From Echinicola pacifica DSM 19836 (GTDB lineage: Bacteria; Bacteroidota; Bacteroidia; Cytophagales; Cyclobacteriaceae), in the NCBI RefSeq assembly GCF_000373245.1, contig NZ_KB890754.1:406559-470558 (forward strand): DNA of 64,000 nt, read 5' to 3'. Position 1 is the stretch's first letter, and every line of letters begins with the position of its first letter. A program made the translations under genes and the position numbers. A model generated the notes under the pieces. That model was not told where the DNA came from and did no database searches. It was given only the letters and a program-made list of their open reading frames with translations. Shown piece by piece: positions 17,824 through 26,986 of this stretch.

Positions 17824-18408
17824 GGCCTTGTTAAGTTTCAATTAAATCTAATGCACTTTTTGTGGCCTGTCTGAGGATTCAGTACTGAGTGATCCCAAAC
17901 GCACTTTCCGTACTCTATTTTTTATCGGAGACCTAATTTTTAGTATCTATTAGCTTTGGGGCTAGCTGGCCTTTTCTAAACTTTCTATTCCTCTCTGAGC
18001 CTGATATTCGTTCTATAAACAAAGAGAAACAATTTGTAAGGAGGTTTAAATTCCGCAGAATATGAGGAATTGCTCCTTTGATAAATCCAGTACGCAAGCC
18101 TCCCCAAGCAACACTCCGTCGGGCTGAGGGTGGAGCATACTTTCTTTGGACCTAAATTTAGCTTCCATAACTTTAGCCTTATTGCTTTTCAGAATCTTAA
18201 CCTAACCAGCCACCCTTGGCTCTGAGTTTTCCATCAATTCCCTATCCATTTATTTTAGTCGGAAAAGTCATTTGTATTATGAGAGGCTTCTATTACTTTT
18301 TGGCTCATGCCTTTATGAAAGCCTCTCTATTAAGCCTAAAAGCCATAAATATTCTAGTCTTAATTTAAATTAAATCTAAATAAACTTGCAATCGTTTTTT
18401 CCGCCTTC
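17824..18408. other. Intergenic gap after the topoisomerase operon
   Basis: About 585 bp without a convincing ORF or tRNA. It contains an inverted repeat (GAGAGGCTT at 18281-18289, AAGCCTCTC at 18319-18327; 29-nt loop) with no T run, so it is not a clear terminator, and A/T-rich sequence leading to the promoter at 18386-18416. Confidence 0.5.
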
Positions 18409-18416
18409 TATATTTG
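18386..18416 (+). promoter_or_regulatory. Bacteroidota promoter of the PepSY operon
   Basis: A TTG -33 core at 18386-18388 and a perfect TATATTTG -7 box at 18409-18416 are separated by 20 nt, close to the consensus spacing. The predicted start is ~20 nt before the ATG at 18446. This is the best promoter in the window. Confidence 0.65.
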
Positions 18417-18445
18417 TGCCAAATAAGTGAAACCACCATCAAGAA

Positions 18446-18772
18446 ATGAACACGATCTCCCTACTGATAGTCCTTATAGGTTTTCTATTCCTGTACTATA
18501 CCTCGCAGAAAGCACAGCTTGGTGGGCATTCACCGATAAGGACTTTTGCCAGACGTGCTCCCCAATTAGCAAAGGGAATAGGAGTTTTTTGTCTATTGGT
18601 AGCCGCTTTATTGGCAGTGCTAGGTTTGGGCTTAGGAGCGGGTATCTTTTCTTTTATCGTTTTGCTGATGACCGTTGGGAGCTTAGTGGTGATTGTCGCG
18701 CCATTGCAAATCGTCACAGGCAGAATGCTAGCCATCGGCCTTGTTCTTTCCCTCATTATAGAATTGATATAA
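18446..18772 (+). CDS. Small three-helix membrane protein (DUF3325-like)
   Basis: 108 residues with three hydrophobic helices: ~4-20, ~43-68 and ~72-105, Gly/Leu-rich in the second half (LAVLGLGLGAG). The size, three-helix pattern and position before a PepSY protein match the DUF3325-type subunits that accompany PepSY-TM proteins in iron-uptake operons; this is a contextual rather than motif-based call. It is the first gene after the consensus promoter, followed by the next gene after 2 bp. Confidence 0.65.
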   Translation: MNTISLLIVLIGFLFLYYTSQKAQLGGHSPIRTFARRAPQLAKGIGVFCLLVAALLAVLGLGLGAGIFSFIVLLMTVGSLVVIVAPLQIVTGRMLAIGLVLSLIIELI

Positions 18773-18774
18773 GT

Positions 18775-19074
18775 ATGCCGGCTAACAAAAAATACCTTAG
18801 TACTTCATTTTCCCAGCGGTTCGCCAAGATTACCGCGGGATTTATTGGTGGATATGCAGTGACCGTATCGGCATTCATGATGCTGGCCTATTGGCTGGAT
18901 CATATAAATGTGCTGAGCACCTTGCGATTTGGGGGCTTTATGCTTTGGGCCACCTTGCTATTGCTGGCTTTTCTCTTTCGCAACGGATGGAAAGCATGGG
19001 GTTTATACCTGGCCATCACCCTGGTGTTTTCGGCCATTATCTACCTCAACAAAATGTACCTCCCAATCTTCTAG
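18775..19074 (+). CDS. Small membrane protein (DUF3649-like)
   Basis: 99 residues from ATG at 18775 (MPANKKYLS). A longer reading of this frame back to 18427 overlaps the upstream gene almost wholly, contains no independent signal and is rejected. Helices at ~18-43, ~52-70 and ~76-92; the motif ITAGFIGGYAVTVSAFMML resembles DUF3649 proteins, which co-occur with PepSY and DUF3325 genes. It starts 2 bp after the preceding stop and ends 3 bp before the PepSY gene, so translation is probably coupled. Confidence 0.65.
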   Translation: MPANKKYLSTSFSQRFAKITAGFIGGYAVTVSAFMMLAYWLDHINVLSTLRFGGFMLWATLLLLAFLFRNGWKAWGLYLAITLVFSAIIYLNKMYLPIF

Positions 19075-19077
19075 ACT

Positions 19078-20733
19078 ATGAGCAACCGGATTTATAATAT
19101 CCTCTTTCATACCCATACCATCAGTGGTATTATCATTAGTGCGGCCTTGTATGTGATTTTCTTTGCAGGTTCTTTCTCGTTTTTCAGAGATGAGATCATC
19201 GGATGGGAGAGGAATGAGTCCATCAGCGAGGATTTTAAATTGGGTACGCTCGACCTTGACCGGATGCTAGACACCCTGGACGCCAGAAAGGAACTTTATG
19301 GGAGGGATATCGCTTTTACCAAGTACTTTGAGGAGAGAAGGATCAACGTGAGTTTGTCCGCCTCCAAGGATACCACCGCTACGGAAGAGGCTCGCCAGCG
19401 TGGCTTTTTTTACCTTGACACAGACACTTACCAGCCATATACTTATAGAAGCAATTATAGTATAGGCGAATTTCTTTACCGATTACATTTCTTTGCGCAG
19501 CTAAACTTCTGGGGGACTTCAGGATATATGCTTTCCGGATTCGTCGCCTTTTTCTTCTTATTTGCCATTATTACTGGCGTACTCGTCCACTGGAAGAAGA
19601 TAGTGTCTAACTTCTACGTTTTCCGTCCTATGGCTAGCCTTAAGAATTTATGGACAGATGCCCATACAGCCCTGGGGATAATAGGTTTGCCTTATCAATT
19701 TATCTATGCGGTGACGGGATGCTGTCTGATCATAGGCACCACGGTGATGTCCCCGGCGATAGCCACTTTTGTCTATGATGGAGATACGAAAAAGCTCTAT
19801 GAGGATTTTGGATTGAGTGCTCCGCAGACAAATTTTCAGGCCGAAAAGCTAAGTGAACTACCTAGTGTCAACGCCTTTATGGCAAGGGCTGAGGCTAGAT
19901 GGCCCGACTTCGAAGTCAAGACGGTGCAGGTCCTCAATTATGGAGATGCCAATATGCAAGTGGCCCTGGAAGGAACCGCCAATCACCGGGTGAAATTTGC
20001 CGGAAAAGGGGAGATCATCTATCATGCCAGCTCCGGCACCGTGATCTCCGCAGTGGATCCACTTACCGAAACGAGCTATCCTGATGCAGCCACAGCGGTG
20101 ATCAAGCAGCTGCACTTCGGGGATTTCGGCGGCAAGGGGCTCCAGATAGTGTACTTCATCCTGGGTTTAGTATCCTGCTTCGTGATCATTTCTGGAGTGA
20201 TGATCTGGCTAGTCGCCAGAGATAAGAAACATATAGCCCCAGCAAAACGACAATTCAATTCCTGGCTTGTAACCATTTATCTGGCGATCTGCCTAAGTAT
20301 GTTCCCTGTGACGGCATTGACCTTCCTGGCAGTGAAAGTATTCTTGCAGGATTTTGATGAGTCCAGAATGAGCTTTATCTATCAGGTATTCTTTTATTCC
20401 TGGTTGCTACTTTCGGTGCTATTCATCGTCAAGAAGGATAATTACTTCACCAATAAGATGAGCCTCATTAGTGGGGCAGTCTTAGGATTATGTATCCCGA
20501 TAGCCAATGGGCTAGTTACTGGAAATTGGCTTTGGAAAAGTTATAGCCTTGGGCAAGATCAGGTATTCTTTATAGATGCGTTTTGGATTGTACTTTCATT
20601 GACCGCCCTGTGGGTGGCTTCCAAACTCAAGAAAAGTCCTGCTGCGCGCCCACTGAAATCTCGCCCTAGCCACCTGAAAGATGGAATGGACCAGAGCTTA
20701 ATTTCTGAAAATGCCTTTCAGCACTTGAATTAA
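19078..20733 (+). CDS. PepSY-associated TM-helix protein (PiuB-like)
   Basis: 551 residues. The N-terminal helix (~14-37: GIIISAALYVIFFAG) follows an HTHTISG motif typical of PepSY_TM proteins; a PepSY-like periplasmic region lies between helices; more helices at ~150-175, ~208-232, ~357-382 and ~397-520. In Proteobacteria and Bacteroidota such proteins sit with TonB-dependent siderophore or heme receptors and are implicated in releasing or reducing iron in the periplasm, though the chemistry is unproven. Last gene of a three-gene operon. Confidence 0.8.
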   Translation: MSNRIYNILFHTHTISGIIISAALYVIFFAGSFSFFRDEIIGWERNESISEDFKLGTLDLDRMLDTLDARKELYGRDIAFTKYFEERRINVSLSASKDTTATEEARQRGFFYLDTDTYQPYTYRSNYSIGEFLYRLHFFAQLNFWGTSGYMLSGFVAFFFLFAIITGVLVHWKKIVSNFYVFRPMASLKNLWTDAHTALGIIGLPYQFIYAVTGCCLIIGTTVMSPAIATFVYDGDTKKLYEDFGLSAPQTNFQAEKLSELPSVNAFMARAEARWPDFEVKTVQVLNYGDANMQVALEGTANHRVKFAGKGEIIYHASSGTVISAVDPLTETSYPDAATAVIKQLHFGDFGGKGLQIVYFILGLVSCFVIISGVMIWLVARDKKHIAPAKRQFNSWLVTIYLAICLSMFPVTALTFLAVKVFLQDFDESRMSFIYQVFFYSWLLLSVLFIVKKDNYFTNKMSLISGAVLGLCIPIANGLVTGNWLWKSYSLGQDQVFFIDAFWIVLSLTALWVASKLKKSPAARPLKSRPSHLKDGMDQSLISENAFQHLN

Positions 20734-20809
20734 TTCATCGAGGAAACACCTTGGACTGTTTTTTGGTTATATAGCCAGATAGGTGAAAATAACCAAAGGA
20801 AAGTAAGTA

Positions 20810-21616
20810 ATGCCAGAAGAACGATTGCAAAATATAATAGCTTCTATACCGGCAGGGGTGATAGGCGTGTATTTTTTTCTGGATGCTAATGACCGTATTC
20901 TCTATATCGGCAAAAGCATCGATATCCGTAAGCGGCTGCAGCAGCATTTTAATAATACCAGCCGTAAGAGCCTGCGCATGCGAAATCAGGTGGTCAGGGT
21001 GATCTATGAAAACATGGGCAGTGAGCTTTTGGCTTTGCTTAGAGAGTCGGAGCAAATCAAAACCATTAAGCCGCTATTTAATCGGGCCTTGCGCAGAAGT
21101 GTTTTTTTATATGGTTTATATCATGAATTGAACAAACAGGGATATATCCGATTATTTATTGACAAGATCGATAGTGATAGCCGGGAGATTATGGCATTCA
21201 CCTCTCGAGCGGAGGCCAAAGCTTACCTTTTTCGAATCACCGAAAAGCACCAGTTATGTCAGAAGATTAATGGGCTATATCCAAGCAGGGCGGCCTGTTT
21301 TCACTATTCAATCAAGCTATGCATGGGGGCATGCATCGGCAAGGAGGCAACGGAAGAGTATAACTCCAGGGCCCTGGCATATATAGATTCCATTATCCTG
21401 CCGAATGAGGATCAGCTGATTTTACTTCCCGGAAGAGAAAAGGGGGAGCGTGCGGCGGTACTTATCGAAAAAGGGATCTATCGTGGATATGGATTCTTCA
21501 AAGGCCGGAAGCCGTCTCCATCCAAACTCGCTGCTATCATCATCCCCAAATCCAACAATCGGGACAGCCAGCGATTTATTAAAGCTTTTTTACGGAAACA
21601 GGACATTACAGTATAG
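20810..21616 (+). CDS. GIY-YIG endonuclease domain protein (Cho/UvrC-N-like)
   Basis: 268 residues. N-terminal GIY-YIG domain: GVYFFLDANDRILYIGKS (GVY ~19-21, YIG ~32-34), RKRLQQHF and a later RESEQIK with the metal-binding Glu (~78). The middle part has a Cys-rich patch (CMGACIG) like that following the nuclease domain in UvrC/Cho proteins. Unlike many relatives it is not fused to a DNA polymerase III epsilon exonuclease domain. It may nick damaged DNA in nucleotide excision repair or handle another flap substrate. Monocistronic. Confidence 0.75.
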   Translation: MPEERLQNIIASIPAGVIGVYFFLDANDRILYIGKSIDIRKRLQQHFNNTSRKSLRMRNQVVRVIYENMGSELLALLRESEQIKTIKPLFNRALRRSVFLYGLYHELNKQGYIRLFIDKIDSDSREIMAFTSRAEAKAYLFRITEKHQLCQKINGLYPSRAACFHYSIKLCMGACIGKEATEEYNSRALAYIDSIILPNEDQLILLPGREKGERAAVLIEKGIYRGYGFFKGRKPSPSKLAAIIIPKSNNRDSQRFIKAFLRKQDITV

Positions 21617-21663
21617 TTGGTAATTAGCTCAATTTTAAAGGTTCATATTGAGGCAAAAGTCCT

Positions 21664-21671
21664 TATTTTTG
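21664..21671 (+). promoter_or_regulatory. Candidate -7 box for the GH2 gene
   Basis: TATTTTTG matches TAnnTTTG exactly and lies 55 nt before the ATG at 21727. A -33 TTG at the correct distance is not present (the nearest, 21648-21650, is too close). Confidence 0.35.
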
Positions 21672-21726
21672 ACGCTGGTATGGGCTAGTCAATGAATAGC
21701 CTGGATGGAATAAAAATAGACCCCTT

Positions 21727-24192
21727 ATGAAAAATTATAGCTTGATCATCATTTTTTTCCTTAGTCTGTTTCGCCTTAGTGCTCAGGACCTGCGACAGGA
21801 GTTCAGCCTGAAGGAAGGCTGGAAATTCACCAAAGGCGAGGTGCAAAATGGGGAAAGTCTCCAAATGGATGAGGAAGAATGGCAATCTGTGACCGTGCCT
21901 CATGATTGGGCCATTTATGGGCCTTTTGATGAAAATAATGACCTTCAGGTGGTGGCTGTCACCCAAAATGGAGAAAAGGTGGCTTCCCGGAAAACCGGAA
22001 GAACGGGAGGATTGCCATATATGGGGATTGGATGGTATAGGAATACCTTTGATCTGGCGACTATCGATACAGCATCCCAGCGGGTTTTTGTGATTTTTGA
22101 TGGGGCCATGAGCGAGGCCAATGTTTTTCTGAACGGCCAGAAGGTTGGTTTTTGGCCCTATGGCTATAATACCTTCTACTTTGATATTACGGATAAGATA
22201 AACCAGTCAGGAGAGGAAAACCTTTTGGCGGTACGCCTGGAAAATAAAGAGCAGTCTTCCCGATGGTACCCCGGGGCAGGGCTGTATAGAAATGTCCATA
22301 TCCTCGTCGTGCCTAAGGTGCACATTCCTATTTGGGGGACCTATATTACGACTCCATTTGTCTCTGAGGAATATGCCTCGGTCAATATTAAGACCGAAAT
22401 CTCGAATATCCAAGAGGGCGAAGCGCTTAGCATCACGACCCGCATCCTCGATCCACAGGGGCAGCTGGTGAGTCAAAAGACAAATACGCAAAAGCTAAGT
22501 CATGGCAGGCCACTGGAGCAATACCTGACGGTGGAGGTGCCGGAATTATGGTCTCCCGAGACGCCTCACTTATATTCTGCTCATTCGGTGATAGAGTTTC
22601 AGGGAAAGAAAATCGATGAGTATTCCACCACTTTTGGTATCCGAAAAGTGGAGTTTATTGCTGATAAGGGTTTCTTTCTTAATGGCCAGCCCAGGAAGTT
22701 TAAGGGGGTGAACCTGCATCATGACTTGGGCCCACTCGGTGCTGCAGTGAATACCGCTGCGATCCGTCGTCAGCTTCAGATAATGAAGGATATGGGTGCT
22801 GATGCGATAAGGACTTCTCATAATATGCCTGCTCCCGAGCTGGTACAGCTTTGTGATGAGATGGGGCTAATGCTCATGGTGGAGTCCTTTGATGAATGGG
22901 ATCGCGCGAAAAGTGCAAATGGCTACCACCGATTTTTTGAGGATTGGGCGGAGAAGGACCTGGTAAATATGGTCCGACATTACCGTAATAATGCCAGCGT
23001 CATCATGTGGTCAATAGGCAATGAGGTGCCCACGCAGTGCAGCCCCGAAGGATATAAGGTCGCAAAGTACTTACAGGATATTTGCCATAGGGAGGACCCT
23101 TCCAGACTGGTGACCGCCGGGATGGATCAGGTTTCCTGTGTTCTGGACAATGGTTTTGCCGCGATGATCGATATAGCAGGGTTTAATTATAGAACTCACC
23201 GCTACCAGGAAGCCTATGAGCGCTTACCTCATAGCTTGGTACTCGGATCCGAAACGGGCTCCACCGTGAGCAGCAGAGGAGTATATCACTTTCCGGTGGA
23301 AAAAGCCTCGCAGGTGCTGCATGAGGATCATCAGTCCAGCTCTTACGATTTGGAATATTGCTATTGGTCAAATCTGCCCGAGGATGACTTTGCCTTGGCA
23401 GATGACTTCCCATGGACCATGGGACAGTTTGTGTGGACTGGCTTTGATTACCTTGGCGAGCCGACCCCTTACGATACCGATGCCTGGCCGAATCACAGCT
23501 CTATGTTTGGCATGGTGGATCTGGCGGGCATCCCCAAGGACCGTTATTATCTGTACCAAAGTATTTGGAATACTGAAGTGGAGACCTTACATATCCTTCC
23601 TCACTGGAACTGGGAGGGAAGGGAAGGCGAGAGCGTCCCAGTATTCGTCTATACCAACCATCCCAAAGCGGAGTTGTTCGTCAATGGAGAAAGTATGGGG
23701 ATCAGGGATAAGGGAGAATACAACAGCCTGCAGGAGCGGTATCGCCTCATGTGGATGGAGGTACCCTATCAGGCTGGGGAGCTAAGGGTCATTGCCTATG
23801 ATGAAAATGGCGAAAAGATGGGGGAGAAAACCATCCATACGGCAGGGAAACCCGATCACCTCCTGCTCCAGCCGGAGCAGGAAAGCCTCATCGCAGATGG
23901 GGAAGACTTGGCTTTTTTCCGCGTGCAAGTAGTGGATAAGGAAGGGAATCTCTGCCCCGTGGATCAGCGGGAAGTCAGTTTCTCCGTTGCTGGGGAAGGG
24001 CTTTTTAGGGCTGTCGCCAATGGCGATCCTACCAGCCTGGAGCTATTCCATCTCCCACAAATGAAAGTATTCAACGGTCAACTTACCTTGGTGGTGCAAG
24101 CCTCAAAACTCCCTGGAGAAGTCAAAATCACCGCTAAGGCTAAAGGCCTCAAGTCAGCAGTATATTCCCTGCACTCACAGCCCTCAGAATAA
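21727..24192 (+). CDS. Glycoside hydrolase family 2 beta-galactosidase-like enzyme
   Basis: 821 residues with a signal peptide (hydrophobic ~4-18, then LSAQD). Sugar-binding jelly roll (~30-200: TVPHDWAI, GIGWYRN), Ig-like domain, then the TIM barrel. The acid/base Glu is in SIGNEVP (~433) and the nucleophile in LGSETGS (~509), both in place. DUF4982-like and Ig-like domains follow to the end. Such enzymes in pectin loci remove beta-galactosyl (or related) side chains in the periplasm. It is separated from the FAS1/SusCD operon by a terminator and 580 bp. Beta-glucuronidase or another GH2 specificity is possible. Confidence 0.88.
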   Translation: MKNYSLIIIFFLSLFRLSAQDLRQEFSLKEGWKFTKGEVQNGESLQMDEEEWQSVTVPHDWAIYGPFDENNDLQVVAVTQNGEKVASRKTGRTGGLPYMGIGWYRNTFDLATIDTASQRVFVIFDGAMSEANVFLNGQKVGFWPYGYNTFYFDITDKINQSGEENLLAVRLENKEQSSRWYPGAGLYRNVHILVVPKVHIPIWGTYITTPFVSEEYASVNIKTEISNIQEGEALSITTRILDPQGQLVSQKTNTQKLSHGRPLEQYLTVEVPELWSPETPHLYSAHSVIEFQGKKIDEYSTTFGIRKVEFIADKGFFLNGQPRKFKGVNLHHDLGPLGAAVNTAAIRRQLQIMKDMGADAIRTSHNMPAPELVQLCDEMGLMLMVESFDEWDRAKSANGYHRFFEDWAEKDLVNMVRHYRNNASVIMWSIGNEVPTQCSPEGYKVAKYLQDICHREDPSRLVTAGMDQVSCVLDNGFAAMIDIAGFNYRTHRYQEAYERLPHSLVLGSETGSTVSSRGVYHFPVEKASQVLHEDHQSSSYDLEYCYWSNLPEDDFALADDFPWTMGQFVWTGFDYLGEPTPYDTDAWPNHSSMFGMVDLAGIPKDRYYLYQSIWNTEVETLHILPHWNWEGREGESVPVFVYTNHPKAELFVNGESMGIRDKGEYNSLQERYRLMWMEVPYQAGELRVIAYDENGEKMGEKTIHTAGKPDHLLLQPEQESLIADGEDLAFFRVQVVDKEGNLCPVDQREVSFSVAGEGLFRAVANGDPTSLELFHLPQMKVFNGQLTLVVQASKLPGEVKITAKAKGLKSAVYSLHSQPSE

Positions 24193-24262
24193 ACTCCAAT
24201 GATTATCTAGTGGATTTCGAAGGCGGCATAGCCCTGTGCGCTGTCTATCTTATTCTTTATGC

Positions 24263-24312
24263 AAAAGCCAGTTATATCCAGCATGCAAGTGTGGACAAAC
24301 TGGCTTTTTTAT
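24263..24312 (+). terminator. Intrinsic terminator of the GH2 gene
   Basis: An 11-bp stem (AAAAGCCAGTT / AACTGGCTTTT), 24-nt loop and T run, ~70 nt past the GH2 stop. Confidence 0.8.
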
Positions 24313-24774
24313 TTTTCGGTCTTTTTTAACACGCGGCTGGATGCCCCTTCTCTTACTTTGAGCGCTGCACCATCGAGAATTGGGTTATTATTGATAAATA
24401 AAATGATGAATAGGAATATATGATTTTTTAGGTTCTGGCAAATGATCTCTCATATTTCGGATTGCAATCGATTTAAATGGGTCTTTAAGCAGTTGAGGCA
24501 AATTAAGTACGTGACTAGGGTAAAATAGTAGGTGTATATAATTTAAGATAATATTTGAATAATACAAACATACCCGTGCTGTATGGACAGCACAGTACAG
24601 TACAGATCAGATCCTATCACTGATCCCTATACCTTACGAATATAATTTTGACCCTAAGCTCTACACAGGCTGATTATTTTACCTGAAAACATTAATCCGA
24701 AATAACATTCCAACTACTAAGCTGGATTTCTTGTCGGCATTAAACCCAATTCAATAACCTAAATTCAAAACAAG
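24313..24774. other. Leader/regulatory gap before the FAS1-SusCD operon
   Basis: About 460 bp, A/T-rich, presumed to hold the operon promoter. A 7-of-8 match to the -7 consensus (AATATTTG) is at 24550-24557. Just downstream are a hairpin GTGCTGT-ATGG-ACAGCAC (24576-24593), a short tandem AGTACAGTACAG, and a second dyad GATCAG/CTGATC (24605-24625). These would fall in the 5' leader. No gene. Confidence 0.45.
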
Positions 24775-26970
24775 ATGATCAAAAGGATTACTTTCCTTTT
24801 ATCAGCATGTTTGCTGTACTATTCATGTCAGGAAGCAGGCTGGGAGGAGCATTATGAAAGGCCCGAATGGCTCAAGGGCAATGCTTGGGATTTATTAGAA
24901 AGCCGCGGTGAGTACAGTATGTTCCTAGAAGCGGTGGATAAGTCAGGCTTTAGGAGTTTGGTGGAAGGGAAGGGGATCGTCACGGTGATGGCTCCCACGG
25001 ATGAGTCTTTTCAGGCTTATTTGGATGCGGAGGGCTTCGGTTCTATAGCGGCCATGCCAAGTGATGAGTTGAAGAAGCTTATTGGTTTTCACCTCGTTTA
25101 TTATTCCTTTGGTCGGGAGCGATTTGTGAATTATCGCCCAGAAGGCCAGGGAGTGGATAAGCCTGCCTTTGCGGGATTATATTATAAGCACCGTACCAAA
25201 AGTAGGGATACGATAAGTGTGGAATATGACTTGGTGGCGCAGAAGGAAAGGAAGATTTTCCATAAGGAGCGCTTTCTACCGGTATTTTCGTATCAGCTAT
25301 TTGCCAGCAAAAACATCGATGCAGCGAGTAATTATAAGTATTTCTATCCCAATAGCTCCTGGACCGGCGCTGGAGGCTTCACGGTCTCAGATGCCACAGT
25401 GGAGGAATATGCCATCCCGACGGACAATGGCTATGTCTATCTGGTGGATAGGGTGATCAAGCCCCTCGAGTCCATCTATACGGAGTTGCAGCAAGAGGAA
25501 GATTATAGTGATTTTATAGCCATCTATGATAAGTTTGCCACTTACTGGTATGATGTGGAGACCTCTCGGGAGTATGCAGCTGCCAGAGATTCATTATATG
25601 TGAAGTTTCATGGCAACCTGCCGAGCATCGCTTCCGAATGGTCCTATAATGGGGGCGGGGGATTGTCGGATTATGCAAACCTTGCAGAACTTTCGGCGAG
25701 CGCCTACAATGTATTTGCTCCCAGCAATCAAGCGCTAAACGAGTTTTTTCAGGAATATTGGTCGCCCTATTATTCCTCATTGGAGGAGGTGCCTTTATTA
25801 CCTCTTAGCATTCTATTGAGAAACCATGTTTATAGCGGTTCCATCGTATTTCCTTCCGAAATAGAAAGAGGAGAGATCAAAAGTTCCTTTGGCAATACCA
25901 TTCAATTTGATCCTCAATCAGAGGTGGCCGCCAGAGGCTTAGGGGTCAATGGGGTGTATTATGGCCTTACAGAGGTGATTGTGCCGGATTTGTTTCAGGG
26001 TGTGGTCGGACCTCTATTGGTTAATCCCGATTATCAGATCTTCCTACAGATGGTGACCAATGCGGGCCTACTCCCGGCGCTAATGGGTGATGCCCTACAG
26101 TTTACCCTATTCATTCCCTCCAATGAGGTGATTTTAAATACCCTCTATCATGGTAGTGATATCTTCTGGAATGAAGGTAATCTCTTGATGTTTGGGGATG
26201 AATATGTGGAAATTGAAAACTCTGAGGGGATTCGGGTACCCATGAGCAATGGTGCTATGAAGGCTTTCGTTCAGAATCACCTGGTCACCGAGGAGATCAG
26301 TGAAATCTCTGGCACTAAGGTCTATAGGACGCGCAATCCCTTTAGCTATCTCTATATCACCGATCAGGGTGTAGCATCTTCTAACACCTTCAATCTGGGA
26401 GAATTTGTTCCTGCGCAGGGTATCGCCGGAGATTGGATCAATGGCAGCTCCTATGATGTCGCCAGATCGCTGATCCCGGAGGAGGGAAGCCTCAAGTATA
26501 TAATCGCCTCTGCCAGTTCTGGCACCAGCACCATTCAGGAATTTGGGGAGTTTTCCAAATTGCTTTCACAAGCAGGATTGGTGGATCCACAGAAGGAATT
26601 AGAATTCTTATTTGGGGATAACTATATGCTATTTGCTCCTACCAATGAGGCGATTATCGCCGCTAAGGAGGCCGGTTTAATTCCTGAGGACAAAGAGGAA
26701 TTGGAGGCGTATTTACGCTATTATTTTGTACCGATCAGCTCTAATAGTCTCAACGATTATGCGTTTCCGGGAATGGAAGTACAAGGGGAGTTCCTCAGTG
26801 CCCAAGAGGCTGGAGACAGTTTCAGCCCTATCCATTTAGAAGAGGTCAATGGTGCGCTTCAGCTGAGGTCAAGCACTGGGGAGCTGGCGAAGGTGATCAG
26901 CACCTTTCCTAAAATATATGTAGATGGAGCGGTGTACCAGATCGATCAGGTGATCCAATCAGGACAATAA
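24775..26970 (+). CDS. Multi-FAS1 (fasciclin) domain lipoprotein
   Basis: 731 residues. Lipoprotein signal ending YYSC (Cys 18), then W-E-E-H-Y-E. Four FAS1-like modules can be outlined: ~41-235 (GIVTVMAPTDESF), ~240-420 (AYNVFAPSNQAL), ~421-560 (FTLFIPSNEV), ~570-731 (YMLFAPTNEAI). The x-(F/M)-x-P-(T/S)-(N/D)-E/Q pattern marks each. FAS1 domains bind protein or glycan partners; in this setting it probably sits on the outer membrane beside the SusCD complex. First gene of the operon, 16 bp before susC1. No enzymatic motif. Confidence 0.85.
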   Translation: MIKRITFLLSACLLYYSCQEAGWEEHYERPEWLKGNAWDLLESRGEYSMFLEAVDKSGFRSLVEGKGIVTVMAPTDESFQAYLDAEGFGSIAAMPSDELKKLIGFHLVYYSFGRERFVNYRPEGQGVDKPAFAGLYYKHRTKSRDTISVEYDLVAQKERKIFHKERFLPVFSYQLFASKNIDAASNYKYFYPNSSWTGAGGFTVSDATVEEYAIPTDNGYVYLVDRVIKPLESIYTELQQEEDYSDFIAIYDKFATYWYDVETSREYAAARDSLYVKFHGNLPSIASEWSYNGGGGLSDYANLAELSASAYNVFAPSNQALNEFFQEYWSPYYSSLEEVPLLPLSILLRNHVYSGSIVFPSEIERGEIKSSFGNTIQFDPQSEVAARGLGVNGVYYGLTEVIVPDLFQGVVGPLLVNPDYQIFLQMVTNAGLLPALMGDALQFTLFIPSNEVILNTLYHGSDIFWNEGNLLMFGDEYVEIENSEGIRVPMSNGAMKAFVQNHLVTEEISEISGTKVYRTRNPFSYLYITDQGVASSNTFNLGEFVPAQGIAGDWINGSSYDVARSLIPEEGSLKYIIASASSGTSTIQEFGEFSKLLSQAGLVDPQKELEFLFGDNYMLFAPTNEAIIAAKEAGLIPEDKEELEAYLRYYFVPISSNSLNDYAFPGMEVQGEFLSAQEAGDSFSPIHLEEVNGALQLRSSTGELAKVISTFPKIYVDGAVYQIDQVIQSGQ

Positions 26971-26986
26971 CCCAAAAACAAGCCTT

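Noticed and set aside
18281-18327. Inverted repeat GAGAGGCTT/AAGCCTCTC as a terminator
   Set aside because: The loop is 29 nt and no T run follows on either strand.
17824-18408. tRNA or small RNA gene in the gap
   Set aside because: No cloverleaf, no T-loop GTTCGAnnC pattern and no terminator-like end.
18427-18774. Upstream extension of the DUF3649-like frame
   Set aside because: It would overlap nearly all of the 18446 gene and lacks a start signal; the ATG at 18775 with 2-bp spacing is better.
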